A stretch of 64,000 nucleotides of DNA from Methyloligella sp. (GCA_021604645.1 BQJJ01000012.1:1-64000); one strand, 5' to 3'. Positions 27,109 through 36,064 are shown, counted from the first letter of the stretch. Numbers and translations: made by a program. The notes: generated by a model from the letters alone, not told the origin.

Positions 27109-27504
27109 ATGGAACTGAAATTTGAAAAGAAAAAAAACAATGAGGAGAACTTAATTCCTCTCATTAATATTGTATTTTTGATTTTGATTTTCTTTTTGAT
27201 CACGACAGTTATACGACCGTTTTCAGCCAAGGGCATAGATTTAGCTAGAGCTGCTAAAAATGACAAGTTAAGCAAGATTACTCATAGCCTGGTGATTGAT
27301 AAAAATGGTTCTCTTATCGCAAATGGAGAATTTGCAACGATTGGAACTTTATCTGATTTTTTTGCGACTGAAGGTCAGTCAACGCAAACAGTTAATATCA
27401 TTGCTGATAAAGAGCTTGTCGCCGATAAGTTGCTAGAGATTGTTGGGCGACTTGGGAATTTAAAGTTGAAAAATATAAAATTGATTATTGAGATTTCTGA
27501 ATAA
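27109..27504 (+). CDS. ExbD-family protein, second copy lacking the proton-binding Asp
   Basis: 131-residue ExbD paralogue directly after the first copy. The layout is the same: a basic cytoplasmic N-terminus (KFEKKKNNEEN), one membrane helix (LIPLINIVFLILIFFLITTV) and a periplasmic domain ending LKNIKLIIEISE. The helix has Asn20 (codon 27166-27168) where ExbD proteins have the essential Asp, so it cannot carry protons the same way. It may pair with the first ExbD as a heterodimer or have a regulatory role. A GTG just before the ATG is an alternative start. Its stop overlaps the tonB ATG (TAATG). Confidence 0.83.
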   Translation: MELKFEKKKNNEENLIPLINIVFLILIFFLITTVIRPFSAKGIDLARAAKNDKLSKITHSLVIDKNGSLIANGEFATIGTLSDFFATEGQSTQTVNIIADKELVADKLLEIVGRLGNLKLKNIKLIIEISE

Positions 27505-28265
27505 TGAAAAACCTTTCTTTCTATCATTGGTTCACTGCGCTTTTTGGTGCGGTGTTTTTTCATGCTTTATTGGCGGTTAGCTGGCCGACAGATGAAACGT
27601 CCAAGATTGAGCGCTCAGCTGGTGCACCTGTAACTATTGTTGGGTCTTTATCAGCTTTTGCTGAGCAAAAGGCAGTAGAAGAAACTGTAGAAGAGGTAAC
27701 GGAGCCTGTTGAAGAGGTTTCAGAAGTTGAACCTCTTGAACCTGTTGTAGAGCCCGTTCCTCAGATTGTTGAAAAACAGATTGTTTCCAAGGAGATTGAA
27801 CCTAATGAGCAATCTGAACTACCGGCGGCAAAGCCAAAGAAAAAGATAAAGAAGGCTGAACCTAAGAAGAAAAAGAAGAAGGTTAAAAAAACTAAAAGGG
27901 ATAAGAAGAAACAAAAGAAGCGCCGTGCTGGTAAACGTCTTGCTGCATTGAAGAAAGGCGGCGGTGCAAGAGGTAAGCAAAAGCGTATAGCCGGTAAAGC
28001 TGCTATGTCTAATTATAGAGGACGTGTACAATCTCATCTAGCCCGGTATAAACGCAAAGTGGGTTCCTCAAAAGGGCGAGTTGTTGTTAGTTTTTCACTT
28101 TCTCGTTCTGGTGGAGTGCGCGGAGTACGTGTTGTTAGAAGCTCAGGAAATGGCTCAATTGATAGGGCAGCTGTTAATATGGTGAAACGAGCTTCCCCTT
28201 TCCCTAGAATGCCTGCAGGGGGACCTGCTTCTATGAGGTTTTCAGTACCTATTAGTTATCGCTAA
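27504..28265 (+). CDS. tonB: TonB-family energy transducer
   Basis: 253-residue TonB protein. It has an N-terminal membrane anchor with the conserved Ser-His region (HWFTALFGAVFFHALLAVSW), a Glu/Pro/Val-rich spacer (about 50-105), a very Lys-rich stretch (about 110-150), and the C-terminal TonB fold (about 165-253; YRGRVQSHLARYKRK, then VVVSFSLSRSGGVRGVRVVR and FPRMPAGG). It connects the ExbBD motor to the outer-membrane receptors. The spacer has runs of Lys rather than the usual Pro-Lys/Pro-Glu repeats. It is the last gene of the five-gene operon. Confidence 0.9.
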   Translation: MKNLSFYHWFTALFGAVFFHALLAVSWPTDETSKIERSAGAPVTIVGSLSAFAEQKAVEETVEEVTEPVEEVSEVEPLEPVVEPVPQIVEKQIVSKEIEPNEQSELPAAKPKKKIKKAEPKKKKKKVKKTKRDKKKQKKRRAGKRLAALKKGGGARGKQKRIAGKAAMSNYRGRVQSHLARYKRKVGSSKGRVVVSFSLSRSGGVRGVRVVRSSGNGSIDRAAVNMVKRASPFPRMPAGGPASMRFSVPISYR

Positions 28266-28287
28266 TTTTTAATATTGATGCGCAGTG

Positions 28288-28319
28288 TGCAGTAATTCTT
28301 ATTCAAAGAATGCATTTTT
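28288..28319 (+). terminator. Possible terminator after tonB
   Basis: A short stem (ATTCTT 28295-28300 with AAGAAT 28306-28311, extended by TGC/GCA with a bulge) is followed by ATTTTTA. It is weak but well placed. Confidence 0.4.
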
Positions 28320-28378
28320 AAAACTTACCATTTTGATTTTTACTAGAGCCTTAATAATTCTATTATGAGGTCATTGTT

Positions 28379-30235
28379 ATGTTTTCTTCTTTGCGATTGA
28401 TGTGTTTTGTATCGCTATTCTTTGTTGTTTATTTATTTACACCAGCGTTTGCTAAGACAGAGAACCGTGAAGGGGAAGCTTGTCGATATTCCCCGATACA
28501 TGATTTGAAATATACTGATAGTTCCCCCAATTTTTCTTATGTTAATCCGCAAGCGCCTAAGGGCGGGAAGATCTCTATTGGCCGTGTTGGATATTTTGAT
28601 TCATTGAATTTTCTGAGATATCCAGGGACGACAATTTCTGACCGTAAACAAATTCCTCTTCATATTGATCATTATTTATTTGATAGTTTCCTTGTTCAAA
28701 GTTCTGATGAGGTGGCAGGTTTTTATTGTCTAGCCGCGAAGAAAATTATTGTTGCTGAAGATTTTTCACAGGTTTCGTTTGTTTTAAATCCTGCAGTTCG
28801 TTTTCATGATGGCAAAGCCTTGACTGTGGATGATGTAATTTTCACATTTGAAACATTAAAAAAACAGGGTCACCCTTATTATCGACAAGTATTAAGACAG
28901 GTTGTTATCACTCCTTTTGGAGAGAATGGTGTGACTTATAAGAGTGTTAGGAAAGGTGATAAGAAATTTGTTTCACTTGTTGGAACGCTTCCGCTGCACC
29001 CTAAGCATTTTTGGCAAAATGGTAAGTTAGAGAACAAAAGTATGGTTTTGCCTTTGGGCAGTGGACCTTATCGAATTTCAGAAGTTCAATCAGGCAAGTT
29101 TGTCTTATTGGAACGTGAAAAGAATTACTGGGCTCGTGATCATTATACTCAAAAGGGACGGTATAATTTTGATCAGATAAAAATTGATTATTTTAGGGAT
29201 CATGGATCGGCCATAGAAGCTTTTAAGGGGCGTCATTTTGACATTCGTGTAGAAAAATCTGCATTAGACTGGCAAAAGGCCTATGCGGGAGCAAACTTTA
29301 AATCTGGTGATATTCAAAAGCATGTGATTAAGACAAGCAAACCAGGTGATATGTATTTTCTGGCGTTTAATCAGAGGCGTGCTCTTTTTAGAAATAGGAA
29401 TGTTAGAAAAGCTTTTGCTTTGCTCTATGATTTTGATCAAACTAACAAACTGCTTTTTCATGGATTGCATAATCCAATTGAAAGTATTTATGGAAATAGT
29501 GAGCTTGCGGCAAAGGGAGTTGCAAGTGAAGATGAAGGGCGGATATTAAAAAAATTCATTAAGCAACTTCCAGCAAAAACCCTGGACCGTGAGACTCCTT
29601 TTGATTTAAAGGCTAAGCAAACAACACGCCAGCAAATTAGACAAGCTATTAAGTTATTAGATGACGCAAAAATTGTTTTAAAGAATGGCAAACGGATTGA
29701 TCCGCAAACAGGAGCGCCACTTAAACTTGAAGTTGCTTATTTGGACCTTCGTCATAGACGGATCTTATTAAATTATGCCGAAAAATTAAAAGCGGTTGGT
29801 ATTCAACTTGTTTTAGCTGAGCGTGAAGCTTTTGCTGCTCGTAAAAAAGTACTTGATCATGAGTTTGATATGGTTGTTCTGAAATGGAGCCCTGAGTTAT
29901 TGCCGGGTACGACTGAAGGTTTGTTATGGGGTAGCGCTTTAGCTGATGTGAAAGGTAGCTATGCTCTGGCTGGAGTTAAAGATCCGGTTTTAGACTTTAC
30001 AATCGGTTTACTTAGGCGGGCTCGCACTTGGGAAGAAATGACGAAAGCCGCCAGGATTTTTGATCGGGTTTTTCGGTGGCAAATACATGCTGTGCCTTTA
30101 TGGCAAACAAACGAAACTTGGGTAGCGTATTGGGATAAGTTTTCAAGGCCAATACCCTCGTCACTTTTTGATGTCACATTAATTGATTTGTGGTGGTCTA
30201 AAGACTTAAGGCAAACAAAAGTGATTGATAATTAA
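28379..30235 (+). CDS. Family-5 extracellular solute-binding protein (YejA/oligopeptide type)
   Basis: Periplasmic binding protein of 618 aa with a signal peptide (ending TPAFAKT) and the SBP_bac_5 layout: YVNPQAPKGGKISIGRVGYF, FHDGKALTVDDVIFTFETLK, YWARDHYTQKGRYNFDQIKI and FDMVVLKWSPELLPGTTEGL. Overall closest in style to YejA, a peptide/microcin C binding protein. No permease or ATPase genes are adjacent, so it is an orphan here. Its place between tonB and a heme-type receptor is notable because family-5 proteins such as DppA, MppA and HbpA can bind heme. Ligand unproven. Confidence 0.85.
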   Translation: MFSSLRLMCFVSLFFVVYLFTPAFAKTENREGEACRYSPIHDLKYTDSSPNFSYVNPQAPKGGKISIGRVGYFDSLNFLRYPGTTISDRKQIPLHIDHYLFDSFLVQSSDEVAGFYCLAAKKIIVAEDFSQVSFVLNPAVRFHDGKALTVDDVIFTFETLKKQGHPYYRQVLRQVVITPFGENGVTYKSVRKGDKKFVSLVGTLPLHPKHFWQNGKLENKSMVLPLGSGPYRISEVQSGKFVLLEREKNYWARDHYTQKGRYNFDQIKIDYFRDHGSAIEAFKGRHFDIRVEKSALDWQKAYAGANFKSGDIQKHVIKTSKPGDMYFLAFNQRRALFRNRNVRKAFALLYDFDQTNKLLFHGLHNPIESIYGNSELAAKGVASEDEGRILKKFIKQLPAKTLDRETPFDLKAKQTTRQQIRQAIKLLDDAKIVLKNGKRIDPQTGAPLKLEVAYLDLRHRRILLNYAEKLKAVGIQLVLAEREAFAARKKVLDHEFDMVVLKWSPELLPGTTEGLLWGSALADVKGSYALAGVKDPVLDFTIGLLRRARTWEEMTKAARIFDRVFRWQIHAVPLWQTNETWVAYWDKFSRPIPSSLFDVTLIDLWWSKDLRQTKVIDN

Positions 30236-30270
30236 GCTCAAGGTACTGTTTTGTTTTTGTGAAAATAAAT

Positions 30271-30307
30271 AGGCTCTCTGAAAAAACATTCAGAGGGCCT
30301 GTTTTTA
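30271..30307 (+). terminator. Rho-independent terminator after the solute-binding protein gene
   Basis: A 12-bp stem with one G-U pair (30271-30282 with 30289-30300) is followed by GTTTTTA. Confidence 0.8.
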
Positions 30308-30433
30308 TACAATGAAGTCTAATTCTTCCATGCACGAAAATCATCTACTATATTGAATAGTTTGCGTTTTTCTTCATGATGCTGATGACTTAACTTGGCA
30401 GTTAGTACTTTGTTAATTTTTGGGGGACTAACT

Positions 30434-32581
30434 ATGACCACGCGTATTCATGTGGGTAATTTGCTGTGTAGTACAGCCTTTATAAGTTCATTATTTTTAT
30501 TTTCTAATCATGCTTCAGCACAAGATAATGCCGTTCAACTTGACACAATATCTATTCAATCTTCATTAGATGAAGTGTCTGATGCAACGACGAAAACGGA
30601 TGATAAAATTATTAATACTCTTGCTGGTACCAGTTTGGTAACCAAAGAAGAGTTGACGAAATTTCAATTTGACAGTGCAGGTGGTTTCTTGGCAGCAGTT
30701 CCTGGTGTCAATATAGAAGAAGCTAGTGATGATCCTGGGGTTGCGATTAATATTCGCGGCCTGCAAGATTTTGGCCGTGTTAATGTGATGATTGATGGGG
30801 CGCGCCAGAATTTCCAACGGTCAGGGCATAATGCAGACGGGCAGTTTTATTTCGAACCTGAATTGGTGAAACGGGTTGATGTTGTGCGTGGTCCTGTTTC
30901 AACGATTTATGGCTCTGGTGCCATTGGCGGTGTGGTTAATTTTGAAACGATTGATCCGGCTGACATGCTTCGTCATGGTGAGACATGGGCTGCGAGCATC
31001 AAAGGGCAATATAGCACGAATGATGAGGGAAAACTTGTTAGTGCTATTGGTGCTGTTAAAGCGACTGATACTGTGAGTATGCTGGCTAATTTTGTTTGGC
31101 GAGATCATGATAATTATGAAGACGGCAATGGAATTGAGATTGAAAATACGGATAAAGAACTTGTTTCAGGTTTGATTAAAGGTGTTTTTGATTTTGGTGT
31201 CGGGAATCAATTGAAGCTTGGTTATATTCATAAAAAAGATGAATATACGACGGGTTTGGTTAGTGATGCTAATCAACAAGATACTGAAGCTGAGGATCAA
31301 ACATTTTCGGCTAAATGGACATATAATCCGACAGGAAATGATTTAATAGATTTGAATGTTTCTGGTTATTTTACGAGTACTCGTTTAGAGCAAACACGTT
31401 TGGATGCCCTTTTTAGTAGCCGAGGGGCATTGCAAGTTTCTGCTGGCAATAAAAGATTTTTTGATATTGATACCATTGGTTTTGATGTTTTCAATTCCTC
31501 TCGTTTTTCAACTGGTGAGTTTAATCACACTCTGACATATGGTGGTGATTATTTTAAAGATGATGTGAAAACAGAAGATACTGGCCTTGGTGGCAGTGGT
31601 GATGAATTTACTCCATCTGGTGAGCGGAAGACTTATGGCTTTTATATTCAAGATAAACTTGAATATGGTAACTGGTTAGAAGTTATCGCGGCACTTCGTT
31701 ATGATAGCTATGAGTTATCTGGGAATGGTATCAACGTTGAAGAAGATCAACTTTCTCCTAAACTTACGGTTGGTGTGACACCAGTAAAAGGCGTTCAGTT
31801 TTATGCAACTTATGCTGAGGGTTTCCGTGCTCCAGCTATTTCGGAAACGTTACAAAGTGGTGTTCATCCTGTTCCACCAGCATTCGATATTATTCCAAAT
31901 GTTAATTTAAGACCAGAGACAGCAGAGAACATTGAAGGTGGTGTGAACCTATCCTTTGATAAAATTTTCAGTGAAAAAGATGTTTTCCGAGCAAAGGCAT
32001 CTATATTCAGAAATGATGTTGATGATTTTATTGAAAATAGAGTTGTTGGATTTGACCCAACTCCAGCTTTTCCTAATGGCCCTCCTTTTTGTTTTCTTAA
32101 TGGAACAGGTTGTGGTGAAAGCCAATATGTCAATATTGCTAATGCTCGTCTAGAAGGGTTTGAATTAGAAGCGACATATGACAATAGGCTGATGTTTGTT
32201 AATTTGGCTTACACCCATGTGCGAGGTGATGATTTAACAAACGGGCAGCCACTTAAGTCTATTTATCCGGATAAAGTGGTGGCAACTGTTGGGTTTCGTT
32301 TTCTTGAGGATAAGCTAACTGTTGGTGGACGTTGGACATATGCAGATGCACAAAATAGAGTTCCGGATGCTGTTGACCCAACTGACCCTAGTATTGATGA
32401 AACTCCAACACCTTCATATAGCCTTGTGGATTTATTTGCGACTTATGAAGTGAATGAGAATTTCTCAACGGCACTGACTCTAAATAATATTTTTGACGAA
32501 GATTATCGTATTCATCGTCATGAAGAAAATGAGGCAGGCTTTAGTGCGAAACTTTCTGCAACTGTAAGATTTGGTGGGTAG
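30434..32581 (+). CDS. TonB-dependent receptor, heme/hemoglobin type
   Basis: Outer-membrane receptor of 715 aa from the ATG at 30434, which has GGGGG 7 bases upstream and gives a proper signal peptide (ending NHASAQD). A TonB-box-like LDTISIQSS follows. The plug shows IRGLQDFGRVNVMIDGARQN, then VDVVRGPVSTIYGSGAIGG, typical of the heme/hemoglobin receptor group. The barrel carries YATYAEGFRAPAISET and ends in VRFGG. An extension to 30395 is unlikely. The monooxygenase downstream supports a heme substrate. It is probably powered by the TonB-ExbBD system just upstream. Confidence 0.88.
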   Translation: MTTRIHVGNLLCSTAFISSLFLFSNHASAQDNAVQLDTISIQSSLDEVSDATTKTDDKIINTLAGTSLVTKEELTKFQFDSAGGFLAAVPGVNIEEASDDPGVAINIRGLQDFGRVNVMIDGARQNFQRSGHNADGQFYFEPELVKRVDVVRGPVSTIYGSGAIGGVVNFETIDPADMLRHGETWAASIKGQYSTNDEGKLVSAIGAVKATDTVSMLANFVWRDHDNYEDGNGIEIENTDKELVSGLIKGVFDFGVGNQLKLGYIHKKDEYTTGLVSDANQQDTEAEDQTFSAKWTYNPTGNDLIDLNVSGYFTSTRLEQTRLDALFSSRGALQVSAGNKRFFDIDTIGFDVFNSSRFSTGEFNHTLTYGGDYFKDDVKTEDTGLGGSGDEFTPSGERKTYGFYIQDKLEYGNWLEVIAALRYDSYELSGNGINVEEDQLSPKLTVGVTPVKGVQFYATYAEGFRAPAISETLQSGVHPVPPAFDIIPNVNLRPETAENIEGGVNLSFDKIFSEKDVFRAKASIFRNDVDDFIENRVVGFDPTPAFPNGPPFCFLNGTGCGESQYVNIANARLEGFELEATYDNRLMFVNLAYTHVRGDDLTNGQPLKSIYPDKVVATVGFRFLEDKLTVGGRWTYADAQNRVPDAVDPTDPSIDETPTPSYSLVDLFATYEVNENFSTALTLNNIFDEDYRIHRHEENEAGFSAKLSATVRFGG

Positions 32582-32583
32582 TT

Positions 32584-32943
32584 TTGAGCGCGGGAGGCAA
32601 TGACGTACATTCTTTACCTTCATTGGATTTAGAGGAGACCCGAATTTATTATCAAAATAATTTGGGTTTCACTATTGATCTTGTTGATGATGGTTATTTA
32701 ATTGCCTCTCGTGAAACTATGTCTATCAAATTTTATTTAACTGAAGATGAGCGGTTACCACTCAAGACAACTTGTACAATTTGTTCTGAAAAAATAGATT
32801 TATTGTATGAGGAGTATGTTACTCGAAAAATTTTAGGTTTGAGTAAAGTGAACGCTTACGAAATGAAGGCTGTTCGAGAGTTTTTTATCAAAGACCCTCA
32901 TGAAAATTTATTGAGATTTAAAATAAAACCAAATTTAGAATAG
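32584..32943 (+). CDS. VOC (glyoxalase/bleomycin-resistance) superfamily protein
   Basis: 119-residue protein beginning at a TTG three bases after the receptor stop; the GGTGGG at the end of the receptor gene can act as its ribosome site. The sequence has the VOC pattern LDLEETRIYYQNNLGFTIDL, a mid strand with MSIKFYLTEDE, and a C-terminal FFIKDPHENLLRFKI. VOC proteins bind metals or act as small enzymes and resistance proteins. The metal ligands cannot be assigned with confidence here. Tight coupling to a heme-type receptor suggests an accessory role in heme or iron handling, which is unproven. Confidence 0.65.
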   Translation: MSAGGNDVHSLPSLDLEETRIYYQNNLGFTIDLVDDGYLIASRETMSIKFYLTEDERLPLKTTCTICSEKIDLLYEEYVTRKILGLSKVNAYEMKAVREFFIKDPHENLLRFKIKPNLE

Positions 32944-32973
32944 TCAGTTTTTTAGTCGCTCTATTCTAGATAG

Positions 32974-33021
32974 TAGAGTGACCGGAACAATTTGAGCAGT
33001 GTTATTGTTTTGGTCACTCTA
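32974..33021. repeat. 10-bp inverted repeat with an overlapping alternative stem
   Basis: TAGAGTGACC (32974-32983) pairs perfectly with GGTCACTCTA (33012-33021). The TAGAG of the left arm can instead pair with a CTCTA near 32960-32964. The two stems exclude each other. The site lies between the VOC and monooxygenase genes. Confidence 0.45.
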
Positions 33022-33132
33022 AAAACGTTGTTTATTATTATTCATAAATATTCATGCAGACAATGCAGTTCGGTAAAATTCTCTTCAGCGTTAAGATGGT
33101 TTTTTGTTGATTAGAAATAAAGGATACTACGC

Positions 33133-33441
33133 GTGTTTATTGCGATGAATAGATTTCAAGTGATCAAAGGTAAGGAAACTGACTTTGAAAAAGTATGGCA
33201 AGGTAGAGATAGCCGGTTAAGTGAAATGGCAGGATTTGAGGAATTTAAACTCCTTAAAGGGCCTGAACAGGATGAGCATACGCTTTATTCTTCATTTACA
33301 ATTTGGAGCTCTAAAGAAAATTTTGAAGCGTGGACTAAATCTGAACAGTTTAGAGATGCTCACAGGAACGCTGGGCAGAATGATAAGTTATATTTAGGCC
33401 ATCCTAATTTTGAAGGTTTTGAGCCAGTACAATATGTTTGA
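33133..33441 (+). CDS. IsdG/HmoA-like heme-degrading monooxygenase
   Basis: 102-residue ABM-fold protein (FIAMNRFQVIKGKETDFEK, then FEAWTKSEQFRDAHRNAG). It carries the catalytic triad of the IsdG family at matching places: Asn6, Trp67 and His77. Dimers of this family open the heme ring with oxygen and an electron donor, releasing iron. A GTG start at 33133 with AAGGA upstream keeps the first strand and Asn6 in place; an ATG at 33145 would truncate it. The position after a heme-type TonB receptor strongly supports heme breakdown. The antibiotic-biosynthesis monooxygenase family shares the fold, so this is not certain. Confidence 0.8.
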   Translation: MFIAMNRFQVIKGKETDFEKVWQGRDSRLSEMAGFEEFKLLKGPEQDEHTLYSSFTIWSSKENFEAWTKSEQFRDAHRNAGQNDKLYLGHPNFEGFEPVQYV

Positions 33442-33486
33442 TGGTTTTTATTATTTTGGGCTCACAATAACTTTGTTTTTTTGATT

Positions 33487-33524
33487 AAAGCTCGCAAAAT
33501 GAGTTTTGCGGGCTTTATTGTTTT
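33487..33524 (+). terminator. Rho-independent terminator after the monooxygenase gene
   Basis: A 13-bp stem with one G-U pair (33487-33499 with 33504-33516, loop TGAG) is followed by ATTGTTTT. Confidence 0.85.
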
Positions 33525-33714
33525 GAGTTTTGTTTTGCTCGAGATGTTTCTGATTTGTAGGAGCATTTTCACCACGAATTATTTGCTCCGTGTGCTTATT
33601 TTAATTTATGCCAATTTAAGATCTTTGTAATTAACCTCTTAGTCACTATTTAATTTTTTAGAATGCTCTCTGTTTTTTTATAGGGTGTGTTTGTTTTGAT
33701 GTTAAGAGGACCTG

Positions 33715-35835
33715 ATGCGGACTGAAACTGCCTTTTTAAGGCGACTTGATGAATTTGAAACAGAGCAACATGCTGTTTTACCTGATGTTTGCACGATACT
33801 TGAAAAAGATATTCCTCAAGTCTTTAAGGACTTTTATTCTGTATCTAAAGCAGATCCTAACCTTAAAGCCATCTTGAGTGAAGGGATTGATGAGGAGCGT
33901 TTTGTTGCCGAACAAATGGATCATTGGAGTTCTTTGTTTCAGGGAGATATTACGGACGACCTTCGAGAGCATGCTTTTCGCAATGGTGATCAACAAAGGT
34001 GCGTTGGGTTGAAGCCAGAAAATTACATAGCCTCTTATTGTTATTTACTTGAGGCTTTGCTCCCCTCACTTTTTAAAAAAGATCGTAAATTAAACTCGAA
34101 AGTAAGCGCGCTTATAAGGGCAGTCTTTATTGATATGAATCTTGCTCTGGGTTCTCATTTTGCTTTAGAGAAAGACGAAATAAAACGGCGAGAAGCTATT
34201 TTGTTTTCACAGTCTATTTCTGAGGAACTGGATCATTCTAAAGTTGTACTTGAAGAACTATGCGAAGATCTTGGTGGGGCTAGCAATGATCTTTCTTCCT
34301 CTATTCAGGAGATGAGGGAAGGGGTAAGTCTTGTTGATCGAAGCTCTGAAATGACTGGAAGTTCAATTCAATCTGTTGCCTCTCGTATTGAAGAAATTCA
34401 ATCTAATAGTCTTGAAGTTGGTGGCCAGGCAGAGAATATGTCGAAATTGGCTGGTGATGCTGTTGATAAAACAGATGTTGCTGGGACTACAATTGAACAG
34501 CTAAAAGAAACCGCATTGCGTATTTCTGATATAACGGCATTGATTGATACCATTTCTCGTCAGACTAATTTGCTTTCTCTTAATGCTACGATTGAAGCTG
34601 CGCGGGCGGGTGAAGCTGGTAAAGGGTTTGCTGTTGTAGCTGGTGAAGTTAAAGCTTTGTCTGAACAAACAGCGGATGCTGCACGACAAATTAGTGAAAA
34701 TATTACGAGTGTTGAAGAGGCTGTAAGTACTACAGTTGTTAATATGAGTGAGATTACTCAAATCATTGGACAAATGAACTTGGCTGCTAACTCTGTTGCT
34801 GGAAATGTTTCAAGCCAGGTCACTGCATTAAATGAATTGAGTTCGAATGCGCAAGATGCTGCAGGTGGTGCTGTTGAACAGCGAAATCCTATAAATATGT
34901 TTACGAAAACAGTCTCTGACTTAAACCGTGTTTCTGATGTACTTGGAAGTAAGGTAGGGGTTATTAATTTGACCTTTGACAAGCTTGGGCATCGGCTTGC
35001 TGTGACTGCCAATAGCATTGGTGATGTAGATAGCCGTGCTCATCCTAGATTGCCATGTGGAATTTCAGTTAGGTTGACCTGCAGAGGGCAAACTTATCAG
35101 ACTGTTGCACGAGATATTTCATTAGAAGGCTCCCTTATAGATTTACCTGAGGGAGAGTTAGCTGTTGGGTCGGCAGTTGAGATTGATTTAGAAGGTATAG
35201 GTTTCGTAAAGGCTAATGTACAAGGACATCAGCCACTTGGGACACGGTTTCGCTTTTTAGAGATAGATGATAAGACTAAGAGGATTCTTTCTGGCTTTAT
35301 ACAGGATGCTGAGTTGAAAGAGCGGCAATATATTGCCATTTTGACTGAACGACGTGATATGATTGTGAAGCAATTTGAAGCGGGATTGAGGTCTGGTAAA
35401 GTTTCAAAAGCTGCGTTGTTTGATCAGGCTTATGTGCCGATCCCTGGATCTGACCCTGAGCAAGTTACGACGAAAGGTTTGCCTTTCTTTGATGAAGTTT
35501 TACCTGAAATTATTGAACCTGTTCTTGGGATGGATAGTAGCTTTGTTTTTTGTGCTGCTGTTGACAGGAATGGGTATTTGCCGGTGCATAATAAACAATA
35601 TTCTAAGCCGCAAGGGGATGACCCAATTTGGAATGCCTCGAACTCTCGTAATCGGCGTATTTTTGATGACCCTACAGGTTTAACAGCCGGTCGCAATAGA
35701 AAAGAATTTTTAGTTCAGACTTATTTGCGGGACCTTGGTGGTGGAAACAATGTTTTCATGAAAGATATTTCAATGCCAATTGAGGTTGATGGTCAACATT
35801 GGGGTGGTTTGCGCCTTGCGCTTTCTATTGTATGA
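33715..35835 (+). CDS. Globin-coupled chemoreceptor with PilZ domain
   Basis: Soluble 706-residue sensor. Residues 1-150 are a globin-coupled sensor domain ([29 protein letters not shown]). Residues of about 170-430 are an MCP signalling domain with tip [20 protein letters not shown]. About 438-530 is a PilZ domain with both c-di-GMP motifs, R441-x3-R445 and D467-x-S-x2-G472. About 540-706 is a C-terminal module with [12 protein letters not shown] and [17 protein letters not shown], seen in other alphaproteobacterial MCPs. The proximal heme His is replaced by Gln94 (GDQQRCVGL), while the distal-side Tyr41 is kept. AGAGGA precedes the ATG. It may join gas or redox sensing, c-di-GMP and chemotaxis. 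Confidence 0.88.
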   Translation: MRTETAFLRRLDEFETEQHAVLPDVCTILEKDIPQVFKDFYSVSKADPNLKAILSEGIDEERFVAEQMDHWSSLFQGDITDDLREHAFRNGDQQRCVGLKPENYIASYCYLLEALLPSLFKKDRKLNSKVSALIRAVFIDMNLALGSHFALEKDEIKRREAILFSQSISEELDHSKVVLEELCEDLGGASNDLSSSIQEMREGVSLVDRSSEMTGSSIQSVASRIEEIQSNSLEVGGQAENMSKLAGDAVDKTDVAGTTIEQLKETALRISDITALIDTISRQTNLLSLNATIEAARAGEAGKGFAVVAGEVKALSEQTADAARQISENITSVEEAVSTTVVNMSEITQIIGQMNLAANSVAGNVSSQVTALNELSSNAQDAAGGAVEQRNPINMFTKTVSDLNRVSDVLGSKVGVINLTFDKLGHRLAVTANSIGDVDSRAHPRLPCGISVRLTCRGQTYQTVARDISLEGSLIDLPEGELAVGSAVEIDLEGIGFVKANVQGHQPLGTRFRFLEIDDKTKRILSGFIQDAELKERQYIAILTERRDMIVKQFEAGLRSGKVSKAALFDQAYVPIPGSDPEQVTTKGLPFFDEVLPEIIEPVLGMDSSFVFCAAVDRNGYLPVHNKQYSKPQGDDPIWNASNSRNRRIFDDPTGLTAGRNRKEFLVQTYLRDLGGGNNVFMKDISMPIEVDGQHWGGLRLALSIV

Positions 35836-36064
35836 GTTCTTTATTGTAGAAGACCAAACTCACCTTTATTCAATTTATTTATATGCAAATTGATTTTGTC
35901 TTTGTATTTCACTTTTCTCAATCTCTTGACCATTAGTCTATTGAATCGTAGGCTAGCTTCTTGATTTTCTAATGTGAACACACATTAGATCTTTTCAATG
36001 CAATAGAACATTCATTATGGCGCTTTAATTATCTAAACATCTTTAGATCTTTTGGGAGGGAACA

